NCBI RefSeq assembly: GCF_013409365.1
Contig: NZ_JACCBA010000001.1
Coordinates: 4,340,001-4,404,000 of the forward strand
Origin: Actinomadura luteofluorescens
GTDB taxonomy: Bacteria > Actinomycetota > Actinomycetes > Streptosporangiales > Streptosporangiaceae
Reading direction: 5' to 3'
DNA: 64,000 bases
The notes beneath the pieces are model-generated. The model was not told the DNA's origin. It did not search any database and saw only the letters and a list, made by a program, of their open reading frames with translations. Shown here one piece after another: positions 26,825-34,858 of the stretch. How positions within the stretch are numbered: position 1 is the stretch's first letter; every line of letters starts with the position of its first letter. The translations under genes were made by a program, and so were the position numbers.

Positions 26825-28066
26825 ATGTCCGAATTCTGGACTCCGGGCGCGAATGCGTCCGGCATTGACCCCGGCAGCCTCAGGCTCCGGTTCGACGAGT
26901 ACCTCTCCCGGTGCGAGCGGGAACTGATCGGCATCCGCCGTGACCTGCACGCGCACCCGGAGGTGGCCTTCGAGGAGTACCGCACGACCGGGACCATCGT
27001 CGCGTTCCTGACCGCGATCGGTCTCCGGCCTCGGGTCCTGCCCAGCGGTACCGGCGTCATCTGCGACATCCGCGGGGGCGACGGTCCGATGGTCGCGCTG
27101 CGCGCGGACATCGACGCGCTGTCCCAGCACGACACCAAGGACGTCTTCTACCGCTCGACGGTGGAGGGCGCGGCGCACAACTGCGGCCACGACGTCCACA
27201 CCACCATGCTGCTGGGCGCGGCGCGCTTCCTCGCGATGCTGGCCGAGGCGGGCCTGCTCCACGGCACGGTGCGGCTGATCTTCCAGCCCGCCGAGGAGCT
27301 CCCCGGCGGCGCGCGGAACGTGATCGCCGACGGCGGCCTGGACGGGGTGGAGCGCATCTTCGCGCTGCACTGCGACCCGGCACAGGAGGTCGGATTCCTC
27401 GGTCTGCGGACCGGGGCGATCACGGCGTCCTACGACAAGATCCGGGTGGAGGTCACCGGGCCCGGCGGGCACACCGCCCGGCCGCACCTGACCGCCGACC
27501 TGATCACGGCGATGGGAGCCATCCAGACCGGCCTGCCGGCGGTGCTGTCGCGCGGGATCGACTCGCGTTCCGCCCACGTGCTGGCCTGGGGCCGCGTCGA
27601 GGCGGGCTCGGCGGCGAACGCGATCCCCACCGAGGGACTCCTCGAGGGGACGCTCCGCTGCCTGGACCCGCAGGACCGGCGGTTCGCCCTGGCCGAGCTG
27701 CGGAGGCTGCTCGGCCACCTGGCGGGGCTCTACAAGGTCGAGGCGGAGATGACCACCTCGATCGACCTGCCGCCCACGATCAACGAGGCGACGAGCGTGG
27801 AGATCCTCCGGTACGCCGGAGGTCTGGCGCTCGGCGAGGACAAGCTCAACCCCACCGGTCAGAGCATCGGCGGGGAGGACTTCTCCCTCTACCTCGAACT
27901 GGTCAAGGGCGCCCTCGGGCGCTTCGGCGTGCGCAAGCCCGGCACCCCGAAGTACGACCTGCACCAGGGCGGTTTCGACGTCGACGAGAGCTGCATCGCG
28001 CTCGGCGTCCGACTGCTGGTGCACACGGCGCTGACGGCTCTGGCCCGCTCGCGGTCCGAGGCCTGA
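26825..28066 (+). CDS. M20-family amidohydrolase (hippurate/IAA-amino acid hydrolase type)
   Basis: 413 residues from ATG 26825 (AAGGGAAG upstream). Metal-site motifs of the M20D subfamily: RRDLHAHPEVAFEE, MVALRADIDAL, HNCGHDVHTTMLLGAA, FQPAEELPGGARN with catalytic Glu, and the late metal His region IGGEDFSLYLE. These enzymes remove an acyl group from N-acyl amino acids or amidated metabolites in the cytoplasm. The promoter carries a perfect palindrome, so a dedicated repressor is likely; none is adjacent. Confidence 0.88.
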   Translation: MSEFWTPGANASGIDPGSLRLRFDEYLSRCERELIGIRRDLHAHPEVAFEEYRTTGTIVAFLTAIGLRPRVLPSGTGVICDIRGGDGPMVALRADIDALSQHDTKDVFYRSTVEGAAHNCGHDVHTTMLLGAARFLAMLAEAGLLHGTVRLIFQPAEELPGGARNVIADGGLDGVERIFALHCDPAQEVGFLGLRTGAITASYDKIRVEVTGPGGHTARPHLTADLITAMGAIQTGLPAVLSRGIDSRSAHVLAWGRVEAGSAANAIPTEGLLEGTLRCLDPQDRRFALAELRRLLGHLAGLYKVEAEMTTSIDLPPTINEATSVEILRYAGGLALGEDKLNPTGQSIGGEDFSLYLELVKGALGRFGVRKPGTPKYDLHQGGFDVDESCIALGVRLLVHTALTALARSRSEA

Positions 28067-28106
28067 CGCACCGGCGGCCGTGATCGACCACGTGTCGGTC
28101 ACGGCC

Positions 28107-28134
28107 AGGGGGCCCGGCTCATGCCGGGCCCCCT
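28107..28134 (+). terminator. Strong 12-bp hairpin after the M20 gene
   Basis: AGGGGGCCCGGC (28107-28118) pairs with GCCGGGCCCCCT (28123-28134) around TCAT, followed by CTCGCTTTCG. Confidence 0.8.
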
Positions 28135-28234
28135 CTCGCTTTCGCCGAAAAGTTTCCTGCGACGGAGCGATGAATCGGCGGGGCCCCCGCGGTACACCCT
28201 CTCGACCGATCCGGTTCGAGAAGGGACGCATGCG

Positions 28235-28618
28235 ATGAACAGCGACGAGACGGCCGTCCGCGAGGTGTTCGATCGGCTCTACAAGGCGTGGGGCGACGGC
28301 GACGCCGACGCATTCGCGGACCTCTACGCCGAGGACGCGACCGTGGTGATGCCCGGCGTGTTCAACCGCGGCCGAGAGGCGGTGCGCGACTTCATGGCGG
28401 CCGGGTTCGCCGGCCCGCTCAAGGGCTCCCGGGGCGTGGACGAGCCGGAGGACGTCCGCGTGCACGGTGACACCGCCATAGTCGTCAGCAAGGCGGGCAT
28501 CATCATGGCCGGGGAGCAGGAGGTCCCGCCGGAGCGGGAGCGGGTCGCCACCTGGGTCCTGTCGCGGCGGGACGGGCGGTGGCTCGTCGCCGCCTACGCC
28601 AACGCGCCCGCTCGCTGA
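28235..28618 (+). CDS. SnoaL-like / SgcJ-EcaC family protein
   Basis: 127 residues from ATG 28235 (AAGGGA upstream). The NTF2-like cone is typical: VREVFDRLYKAWGDGDADAFADLYAEDATVVMPG, then the strand run VRVHGDTAIVVSKAGIIMAG and RVATWVLSRRDGRWLVAAYANAPA. It is annotated in relatives as SgcJ/EcaC family oxidoreductase, but catalysis is unproven. It sits 13 bases before an ECF sigma factor that carries its own SnoaL-like tail, so the two probably sense or process related small molecules. Confidence 0.85.
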   Translation: MNSDETAVREVFDRLYKAWGDGDADAFADLYAEDATVVMPGVFNRGREAVRDFMAAGFAGPLKGSRGVDEPEDVRVHGDTAIVVSKAGIIMAGEQEVPPERERVATWVLSRRDGRWLVAAYANAPAR

Positions 28619-28631
28619 CCGGAGGACCACC

Positions 28632-29567
28632 GTGGACGAGGAACTCGACTCCTACCGGCGCGAGCTGCTGGTGCACTGCTACCGGATGGTCGGCTCGGTG
28701 CACGAGGCGGAGGACCTCGTCCAGGAGACGATGCTGCGCGCGTGGCGGGCCCGGGACCGCTACGAGCCGCGGCTGGCGTCGGTCCGCACCTGGCTCTACA
28801 AGATCGCGACGAACGTGTGCCTGACGGCGCTGCGGGGGCGGGCCCGGCGCCCGCTCCCGTCCGGGCTCGGCGGGCCGAGCGACGACCCGGACGCGCCGCT
28901 GACCCCGGCGTTCGAGGTGCCGTGGTTGCAGCCGTTCCCGGACGCGCTGCTGGACGACCCGGCGACGCGGGTCGTGCGTCGCGGCAGCCTGCGGCTGGCG
29001 CTGGTGGCGGCGATGCAGGCGTTGCCGCCGAAGCAGCGGGCCGTGCTCATCCTGCGGGACGTCCTGGAGTTCGGCGCGGCCGAGGCGGCGGAGCTGCTGG
29101 AGACGACTCCGGCCGCGGTGAACAGCGCCCTGCAGCGCGCACGGGCGGGGCTGGCCGGCGTCGCGCCGGAGGAGGAGATCGCCGAGCCGGACGACGCGGA
29201 GGTCGGCGCCGTCCTCGACCGGTACGTGCGGTCGTTCGAGGCGGCCGACGTCGACGGCCTGGTGGCGCTGCTCACCGACGACGCCGTCATGGAGATGCCG
29301 CCCGTGCCGCTCTGGTACCGCGGGCGGCGCGACTACGGGCGGTTCATGGCGCGGGTGTTCGCGACGGCGGGCTCCGGCTGGCGGATGGCGCGGACGTCCG
29401 CCAACGGGCAGCCGGCCCTTGTCGCGTACCACCTGTCCGAGGGCGCGTACCGGCTGCACACCCTCCAGGTCTTCACCGTGACTCCGCGGGGTGTGGCGCG
29501 CAACGTCGTCTTCCAGGACGCCCGGGTGTTCGCCGCGTTCGAACTGCCGGAGATTTTCGGCGGATGA
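28632..29567 (+). CDS. ECF sigma factor with C-terminal SnoaL-like domain
   Basis: 311 residues. Sigma region 2 is LLVHCYRMVGSVHEAEDLVQETMLRAW; region 4 is LPPKQRAVLILRDVLEFGAAEAAELL followed by TTPAAVNSALQRARAGL. From about residue 195 an NTF2/SnoaL fold begins (VLDRYVRSFEAADVDGLVALLTDDAVMEMPP). ECF groups with this tail (ECF41/ECF56-like) need no separate anti-sigma factor; in studied members the tail controls activity. The gene follows a free-standing SnoaL protein and precedes a four-helix membrane protein, possibly its targets. Confidence 0.9.
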   Translation: MDEELDSYRRELLVHCYRMVGSVHEAEDLVQETMLRAWRARDRYEPRLASVRTWLYKIATNVCLTALRGRARRPLPSGLGGPSDDPDAPLTPAFEVPWLQPFPDALLDDPATRVVRRGSLRLALVAAMQALPPKQRAVLILRDVLEFGAAEAAELLETTPAAVNSALQRARAGLAGVAPEEEIAEPDDAEVGAVLDRYVRSFEAADVDGLVALLTDDAVMEMPPVPLWYRGRRDYGRFMARVFATAGSGWRMARTSANGQPALVAYHLSEGAYRLHTLQVFTVTPRGVARNVVFQDARVFAAFELPEIFGG

Positions 29568-29625
29568 TGTCGATTCCGGGCCCGCGGGTTCGACCTCCTT
29601 TCAGAAGCCCTGAGAGGAGCACATC

Positions 29626-30057
29626 ATGGACATCGCCCAGACGCTCACCGGCAGCGCCCGCCCGATCTGGCTGACCGGGGCCGCCGCGGCGCTCGCGGGA
29701 TCCGTCGCCACCGAGCTGTTCGGCCTGGCCGCCCGCGCCGCCGGGGTCCCGATGGAGGCCGGCGGCGTCGGCGCCGGTACCACGGACCCGATCACGGTCG
29801 GCATGTTCGCGATGGGGACGGTGATCTGCACCTTCTGGGGGACGATCCTCGCGATGCTCCTCGCGCGGTTCGCCAGGAAGCCGGCACGGACGTTCGTGTG
29901 GGCGGCGGTGGCGCTGACGGTCCTGTCGTTCACGACGCCCGTCGCCGCCGGGGCCACGGCGACCTCGACGAAGGTGATGCTGTGCGCCGCCCACGTCCTG
30001 GCCGCGGCGATCATCATCCCGATGCTCGCCCGCCGGCTCTCGGCCGCGGACGACTGA
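29626..30057 (+). CDS. DUF6069-type four-helix membrane protein
   Basis: 143 residues, ribosome site GAGAGGAG upstream of 29626. Four hydrophobic spans: GAAAALAGSVATELFGLA, FAMGTVICTFWGTILAMLL, FVWAAVALTVLSFTTPVAA and MLCAAHVLAAAIIIPML. The pattern matches DUF6069 proteins, of unknown function, often near ECF sigma factors. The gene is 58 bases after the sigma factor and is likely co-transcribed with it. Confidence 0.75.
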   Translation: MDIAQTLTGSARPIWLTGAAAALAGSVATELFGLAARAAGVPMEAGGVGAGTTDPITVGMFAMGTVICTFWGTILAMLLARFARKPARTFVWAAVALTVLSFTTPVAAGATATSTKVMLCAAHVLAAAIIIPMLARRLSAADD

Positions 30058-30058
30058 G

Positions 30059-30370
30059 TCACCGCCGGTGCGCCGCGCGCTCCGCGGCGGCGTGCCACCA
30101 GGCCGGAGGGGAGGGATCGGCGACCCGGGACGTGGGCTGGTCGGGATGCAGACCGAGACGCCTGAGAGCCCCGGCCCGCACCTGGACGCTGTACCAGCCG
30201 CGCGCCCGGCCGTCGGAGTCCCGCCCGCAGGCGAGCCCTATCGTGACGTCGTCGAGCTCGAACGGCATCCAGTCGATGCCGCGGTCACGCAGTCAAGCCA
30301 GCAGCGCGGCGACCGGCCGCGGGCAGCCCCGGACGTTCTCGTACGTGACGACGGTGACCCACTCGCTCAT
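30059..30370 (-). pseudogene. Small conserved-looking protein interrupted by one TGA
   Basis: From ATG 30370 the frame reads MSEWVTVVTYENVRGCPRPV and then meets TGA at 30295-30293. The same frame continues without further stops through LRDRGIDWMPFELDDVTIGL to 30059, for a 103-codon total. The context ALLA-stop-LRDRGI suggests that a Trp TGG became TGA. Both halves look like one protein. It could be a recent nonsense mutation, a sequencing error, or a gene restarted at ATG 30268 (69 residues). It lies seven bases beyond the end of the catabolic operon on the same strand. Confidence 0.6.
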
Positions 30371-30377
30371 GCGCCCA

Positions 30378-31529
30378 TCATGCACCGGCGGACCGGATGC
30401 GGTCGAGGGCCGGGAGCGGGAACAGGTCGTAGGCGTAGTAGTCGACCGCGTCGGCGCCGGAGGCGCGGGCGGCGGCGGCCTTGGCGGACAGGTGGCCGGC
30501 CGAGGTCGTGTCGGGGTGACCGGGTCGCAGGACGGCGCGGAGCGCGGTGTCCGGCCCCAGGGCGGCGCGGTATGCGGCCACGTCCTCGCCCACGCGGACG
30601 GTGTCGTGGGCGTAGCAGAGGATCGCGTAGGACGGGACCGCCGAGCCGAGCGCCGCGGGATCCACGCCGATCCGCCAGGCGGAGTCTGCGGCCGGGGCAC
30701 CGGTGGGACGTCCGTCCGCGTAGCCCAGGACGGCGCCCGTGAGGTCGAGGAACGTCAGCTGCGAGCCCTCGGCGGCGACGGCCGCGGCGACCTCCGCGGC
30801 CAGCGAGGTGACGATCGGCGCGCGGGCGCGGGCGTACTCGGTGAGGACGCCGGGCAGGTCGGAGGCGGGTGGGCCGCCGTCCAGGACGTCCCCGGCCAAG
30901 CGGGCGGCGACGTCGCGGGCCTTCTCGGCGTCAGGGAGACGGGGCAGGCAGTGCGCGCAGAAGCACAGGCCCAGTGCGAACTCGGCGGCGGGGCCGAGGT
31001 CCACGAAAGAGCGTTCGTGATGGTAGCCGTGGCCGAACGTCCCGAAGTGCAGGGATTCCGCGACGACGGAGTCCACGCCTTGGCGGGCGATGGCGCGGCC
31101 CAGTGCGACGGCATAGGCGCGGACGTCCGGGTGGGACGGGCACAGGTCGGCGGGCGCCGCACGGTCGCCGAAGCAGTTCTCTTGCGTGACGTCCGGAAAG
31201 GCCAGGCCGAGCGTGGTGTTGTGCAGGAAAACGCCCCAACCATGCAGCGCGACACCAAGCTCGCGGGTCTCGTCCCTGAGCGCGCGTATGGGCTCGCGGT
31301 CGGCGCCCTTCTGCACCGGCGGCACCAGCCGGAGGCCGTCGAAGTGGTCGCCCAAGGGGAAGTGGACGCCGTCATGCCGGAACGTCACGCGCGTTGTGCC
31401 GTGCGGTGTCACGTCGCGGGCGCGGTGGTAGGCGGCGCCGATCGTGATGGACGAGACGCCGTGGGAGAGGATCCGCGCGGCGTCGGCACCGCGCGGACCC
31501 TCCACCATGGCGAAGAGGGACGAGTCCAT
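30378..31529 (-). CDS. Conserved-looking protein of unknown function, last gene of the deacylase/KDG operon
   Basis: 383 residues from ATG 31529, sharing one base with the RidA stop. No standard motif recognised. Alternating strands and helices (SSITIGAAYHRARD, ELGVALHGWGVFLH, VRAYAVALGRAIARQGVDSVV, LTFLDLTGAVLGYADG, PSYAILCYAHDTV, ADAVDYYAYDLFPLPALDRI) suggest a TIM-barrel hydrolase-like fold, and a CFCAHC cluster near residue 195 could bind metal or form a disulfide. Its position at the end of the operon, coupled to RidA, suggests it acts on the same substrate, for instance as a glycosidase-like or lyase-like enzyme. No signal peptide. Confidence 0.55.
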   Translation of the reverse strand: MDSSLFAMVEGPRGADAARILSHGVSSITIGAAYHRARDVTPHGTTRVTFRHDGVHFPLGDHFDGLRLVPPVQKGADREPIRALRDETRELGVALHGWGVFLHNTTLGLAFPDVTQENCFGDRAAPADLCPSHPDVRAYAVALGRAIARQGVDSVVAESLHFGTFGHGYHHERSFVDLGPAAEFALGLCFCAHCLPRLPDAEKARDVAARLAGDVLDGGPPASDLPGVLTEYARARAPIVTSLAAEVAAAVAAEGSQLTFLDLTGAVLGYADGRPTGAPAADSAWRIGVDPAALGSAVPSYAILCYAHDTVRVGEDVAAYRAALGPDTALRAVLRPGHPDTTSAGHLSAKAAAARASGADAVDYYAYDLFPLPALDRIRSAGA

Positions 31530-31912
31530 CAGCTCTTCTTGTAGGCGACGAAATCGATCTCGACGAGGATGTTCATCAGCTGCGAGCCCACGGTGGTGCG
31601 CACCGGGTAGGGCTTGGTGAAATGCTCCCGGTAGACCTCGTCGTAGGCGGCGAAGTCGCGGTGGAGGTCCTGGAGGTGGACGGTCGACTTCACCACGTCG
31701 TCGAAGCCGAGCCCGTGCTCGGCCAGGATCGCGGCCAGGTTGGCGAGGGTCTGCCGGGTCTGCGTGGCGACGTCCGTGCCGACGATCTCGCCCGTCTTCG
31801 GGTCGAGCGGCCCCATCCCGGACGTGTACACGAAGTCGCCGACCACGAGCCCCTGCGAGTAGGTGCCGACGGGCGGGGCGGAGTCCGCGCTGCGAATCTC
31901 GCGCTTGCTCAT
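31529..31912 (-). CDS. ridA: RidA-family enamine/imine deaminase
   Basis: 127 residues from ATG 31912 (GAGGAGA upstream); an upstream in-frame extension into the tandem repeats is rejected. Family motifs: VGTYSQGLVVGDFVYTSGM, LANLAAILAEHGLGFDDVVKSTV, and PVRTTVGSQLMNILVEIDFVA with the substrate-binding Arg. RidA hydrolyses reactive enamine/imine products of PLP-dependent dehydratases to keto acids and ammonia. Placement in an operon with a D-serine-dehydratase-like enzyme fits that job directly. Confidence 0.92.
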   Translation of the reverse strand: MSKREIRSADSAPPVGTYSQGLVVGDFVYTSGMGPLDPKTGEIVGTDVATQTRQTLANLAAILAEHGLGFDDVVKSTVHLQDLHRDFAAYDEVYREHFTKPYPVRTTVGSQLMNILVEIDFVAYKKS

Positions 31913-31929
31913 ATCTGTCTCCTCATCTG

Positions 31930-32013
31930 TGACCCTGCTTCTCGGGTGACCCTGCTTCTCAGCTGACACTGCTTTCAGCTGACACTGCTTCCCGGGTGAC
32001 ACCGCTTATCGGG
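31930..32013 (-). repeat. Five tandem 16-17 bp repeats between kinase and RidA genes
   Basis: Units at 31930, 31947, 31964, 31980 and 31997, of the form TGACcCTGCTTCTCggG, the third one base shorter. The last unit contains the kinase stop codon (TTA on plus, 32006-32008). They fill the gap between kdgK and ridA and end 17 bases before the RidA start. They might be translation-spacing slippage repeats or protein-binding sites; nothing in them codes convincingly. Confidence 0.8.
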
Positions 32014-32956
32014 TGACGTCGTTCCCCGCGGTTCTCAACAGTTCCAGATCGGCGCGGCTGGGCAGGCCCTCCCAGTCGCCGCGGACGGTGACGGCGTAGG
32101 CCCCCGCGGCCGTCGCGGTGGCCAGGCGGGTGGCGACGGGCAGGCCGCGGACGAACTCGGCGAGGTAGCCGGCGGCGAACGCGTCCCCGGCGCCGACCGG
32201 GTCCACGACGGGGACCCGGTGGGCGGGCTGGACGTGCAGCCGCCCCTCGCAGAACGCGACCGCCCCGTCGGCGCCCCGCTTGACCAGGACGTCGCCGGGG
32301 CCGAGCGCGGACAGGCCGGTGGCGAGCGCGGCCGGGTCGTCGCCGGGCACGACGAGGCGCGCCTCCTGCTCGGTCGCGAACACCAGGTCGGCGCGCTTGA
32401 CCAGGGTGTGGAGGCATTCCCCGGCCTCGGCGGGCGTCCACAGCGCCGACCGGTAGTTGAGGTCGAGGGAGACGGGGACGCCCGCGTCCCGCGCGGTCTC
32501 GACGGCGTCGTCCAGGGCCTGGCGGGCGGTGTCGCTGATGGCGGCGGTGATGCCGGTGACGTGCAGGACGCGCGCGGTCCTGATCAGGTCGTGCGGGACG
32601 TCGGACGGGCGCAGCCGCGAGCCCGCGCTGCCCGTCCGGTAGTACTGGACGCGGGTGAGCGTGCCCGAGCGGCGCTCCTTGAACAGCAGCGCGGTGGGCG
32701 CGGTCCCGTCCACCACCGTGTGGCCGAGCCGGACGCCTTCCCCGGCGAGGGACGTGGTGATCAGCCGGCCGAACTCGTCGTCGCCGACGCGGCCGAACCA
32801 GGCCGCGCTGCCGCCGAGCCGCGCCAGCCCGATCGCCGTGTTCGACTCGGCGCCGCCGATGCCGAGGTCGAGCGAGCGGGCGTGGCGCATCGGCCCGACG
32901 GCGGGGTTCTCCAGCCGCGCCATGGTCTCGCCGAACGTGACGAGGTCGGGGCTCAT
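32006..32956 (-). CDS. kdgK: 2-keto-3-deoxygluconate kinase (PfkB family)
   Basis: 316 residues. PfkB signatures: LGIGGAESNTAIGLARLGG near the N-terminus and DPVGAGDAFAAGYLAEF (anion hole and catalytic Asp) near residue 255. VTFGETMARLENP resembles KDG kinases, as does the QYYRTGSAGSRL segment. Reaction: KDG plus ATP to KDPG. The ATG shares four bases with the stop of the KDPG aldolase gene, so kinase and aldolase are made together. This pairing strongly supports KDG as the substrate over other PfkB sugars. Confidence 0.88.
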   Translation of the reverse strand: MSPDLVTFGETMARLENPAVGPMRHARSLDLGIGGAESNTAIGLARLGGSAAWFGRVGDDEFGRLITTSLAGEGVRLGHTVVDGTAPTALLFKERRSGTLTRVQYYRTGSAGSRLRPSDVPHDLIRTARVLHVTGITAAISDTARQALDDAVETARDAGVPVSLDLNYRSALWTPAEAGECLHTLVKRADLVFATEQEARLVVPGDDPAALATGLSALGPGDVLVKRGADGAVAFCEGRLHVQPAHRVPVVDPVGAGDAFAAGYLAEFVRGLPVATRLATATAAGAYAVTVRGDWEGLPSRADLELLRTAGNDVTR

Positions 32957-33618
32957 CGGGCGTTCTCCTCCGGGGCGCGCTCCCGCGGGGCCGCCGCGGC
33001 GAGCAGCGCCCGCGCGCGGTCGGCCAGCGCGGTGAGGGAGCCGCCGTCGAGGGCGTCGCCGATGAGGGAGCCCCCGGCGCCGACCGCGATCGCCCCGGCC
33101 GCGAGGTACTCGGCGGCGGTGTCCGGGCCGACGCCGCCCGTCGGCAGCAGCCGGACGTCCCGGAACGGCTCGGCGAGGTCGCGCAGGTAGCGCGGCCCGA
33201 ACGCGTTCGCCGGGAAGATCTTCACGGCGGTGGCGCCGAGGTCCCAGGCGCGGGCGACCTCGTTCGGGGTGAGGGCGCCCGGGTAGTAGCGCAGGCCCCG
33301 GTCGCGGGCCGCCTCGGCGACCTCCGCGCGGGTGTCGGGGGCGACGAGGAAGGACGCGCCGGCGTCCGCCGCGGCCTCCGCCTCCGCGCGGGTCCGGACC
33401 GTTCCGGCGCCGACCTCGACGCCGGCGGGCAGCCGGTCGCGGGCCGCGCGCAGGGCGTCCAGGGCACCCGGGGTGTTCAGGGTGACCTCCAGGCAGCGGA
33501 CGCCGGCGGCGACCAGCGCGTCCAGGACGTCGGCGACGCGGTCGGCGCGGCGGCCGCGCACGACCGCGACCACGCCGGTCGCGGTCAGCGCGGGTCCCGG
33601 CGACAGGCGGGGGATCAT
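32953..33618 (-). CDS. eda: KDPG/KHG aldolase
   Basis: 221 residues, class I aldolase barrel. Catalytic Glu is in CLEVTLNTPGALDAL, the Schiff-base Lys in TAVKIFPANAFGP, and the phosphate-binding strand is LLPTGGVGPDTAAEYLAAGA. Reaction: 2-keto-3-deoxy-6-phosphogluconate to pyruvate plus glyceraldehyde-3-phosphate. It lies 25 bases downstream of the deaminase gene and overlaps kdgK. The extra C-terminal Ala/Arg tail is unremarkable. Function is secure; pathway role is inferred from the operon. Confidence 0.93.
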   Translation of the reverse strand: MIPRLSPGPALTATGVVAVVRGRRADRVADVLDALVAAGVRCLEVTLNTPGALDALRAARDRLPAGVEVGAGTVRTRAEAEAAADAGASFLVAPDTRAEVAEAARDRGLRYYPGALTPNEVARAWDLGATAVKIFPANAFGPRYLRDLAEPFRDVRLLPTGGVGPDTAAEYLAAGAIAVGAGGSLIGDALDGGSLTALADRARALLAAAAPRERAPEENAR

Positions 33619-33643
33619 GGGGTTCCCTTCTCGGAGGTACCGG

Positions 33644-34858
33644 TCAGAAGTAGGTGCGGATCAGGTCGACCACCGTGTGGTCGTCGTCCACGACGGGGAT
33701 GACCTGCCACTTGTCGAAGGCCGTGCAGGGGTGGGAGATCCCGAAGCAGATCAGGTCTCCCGGACGCACGGAGGCGTCCCCCGTCGCGACGTAGGCGTGG
33801 TGGTCGTTGGTGTCGGTGACGCGCATGCCGTCCGCGGAGGCGGTCGTTCCGTCCGCCCTGCGGATCCGCAGCGGGACGGGCAGGCCGGCGTCGTAGGGGG
33901 CCTCCCGCTTGCCCATCCCGGCGATCGCGAGGCCGGGCTCCGGGACGGACGTGACCTGCGCCCAGATCTCCAGCGCGGCGTCCAGCGAGCCGGGGACGCG
34001 GTTGAACGGCGTCCGCTCGGTGTAGATGCCGTCGTCGTGGGAGACGTAGGCGCCGCTGCGCAGGACCACGGTGAGGTCGTGGCCGGGCAGCCAGTCGCCC
34101 GCGAGCTTCTCGGCGACCTGGTCGAAGTAGGCGCTGCCGCCCGCGGTGACGACGACGTCGCGGGGGAGCAGCGGGGACAGCCGGGCGGTCGCGTCGCGCA
34201 GCGCGCCGAGGTAGGCGCGGGCCGCGGCGACGTCCGGCAGCCCGCCCTCGTACCCGGCGACGCCGACGAGTTCCGTGCCGGGCGCGTCGGCGACGGCGCG
34301 GGCGACGGCGGCCAGCTCTTCGACGGTGCGGCAGCCGGTGCGGCCGCTCGCGTGCCCGAGTTCGACGAGCACCCGGAACGGGCGCTCACCGGCCGCCGCG
34401 GAGATCGCCGCGACGCCCTCGGCGGAGTCGGCGTACAGCAGGAACTCCATGCCGCGGTCGATCTCGCCGCCGAGCCAGCGCAGCGCGGTCGGGTCGAGCA
34501 GCTCGTTGGCCAGCAGGACGCGGGGGACGCCGAACGTCCGGTAGGCGAGCACCTGGTTGGCCGTCGCGGCGGTGATGCCCCAGGCGCCCGCGTCCAGCTG
34601 GGCCTGGAACAGCGTCGGGGCCATGGACGTCTTGCCGTGCGGCGCGAACGCGAGCCCGTGCTCCCGGCAGAACGCGGCGAGCGCCGCGATGTTGCGGTCC
34701 AGCGCCGTCCGCCGCGCCACCATGACCGGCCAGGTGAACGGGCCGCCGAACAGCGGGTGCCGGGCGGCGGCGAACTCCTCCAGGGGGACGGGCGGCCCGG
34801 GCAGCCAGAGGCCCTTGGTCCGCCAGTCGACGTGCTCGCCGGGAATGGTGAGGCTCAC
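33644..34858 (-). CDS. PLP-dependent amino acid deaminase (D-serine dehydratase-like / D-threonine aldolase fold)
   Basis: 404 residues from GTG 34858, overlapping the IclR stop by four bases. Fold-type III barrel: PLP Lys76 in AFAPHGKTSMAP, then RVLLANELLDP, GHASGRTGC, and GVAGYEGGLP. The C-terminal domain has the zinc pair His-x-Cys in GISHPCTAFDKW, as in eukaryotic-type D-serine dehydratase. Such enzymes eliminate water and ammonia from D-beta-hydroxy amino acids. Next to KDG kinase and KDPG aldolase, the natural product would be KDG, which makes D-glucosaminate (a D-beta-hydroxy amino acid) an attractive substrate; this is inference. Confidence 0.85.
   Translation of the reverse strand: MSLTIPGEHVDWRTKGLWLPGPPVPLEEFAAARHPLFGGPFTWPVMVARRTALDRNIAALAAFCREHGLAFAPHGKTSMAPTLFQAQLDAGAWGITAATANQVLAYRTFGVPRVLLANELLDPTALRWLGGEIDRGMEFLLYADSAEGVAAISAAAGERPFRVLVELGHASGRTGCRTVEELAAVARAVADAPGTELVGVAGYEGGLPDVAAARAYLGALRDATARLSPLLPRDVVVTAGGSAYFDQVAEKLAGDWLPGHDLTVVLRSGAYVSHDDGIYTERTPFNRVPGSLDAALEIWAQVTSVPEPGLAIAGMGKREAPYDAGLPVPLRIRRADGTTASADGMRVTDTNDHHAYVATGDASVRPGDLICFGISHPCTAFDKWQVIPVVDDDHTVVDLIRTYF

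Noticed and set aside
31913..32002. N-terminal extension of RidA through the tandem repeats
   Set aside because: The family starts near MSKREIRS, and GAGGAGA precedes ATG 31912.
31930..32013. Possible CRISPR-like array
   Set aside because: Units are contiguous 16-17 bp with no spacers.
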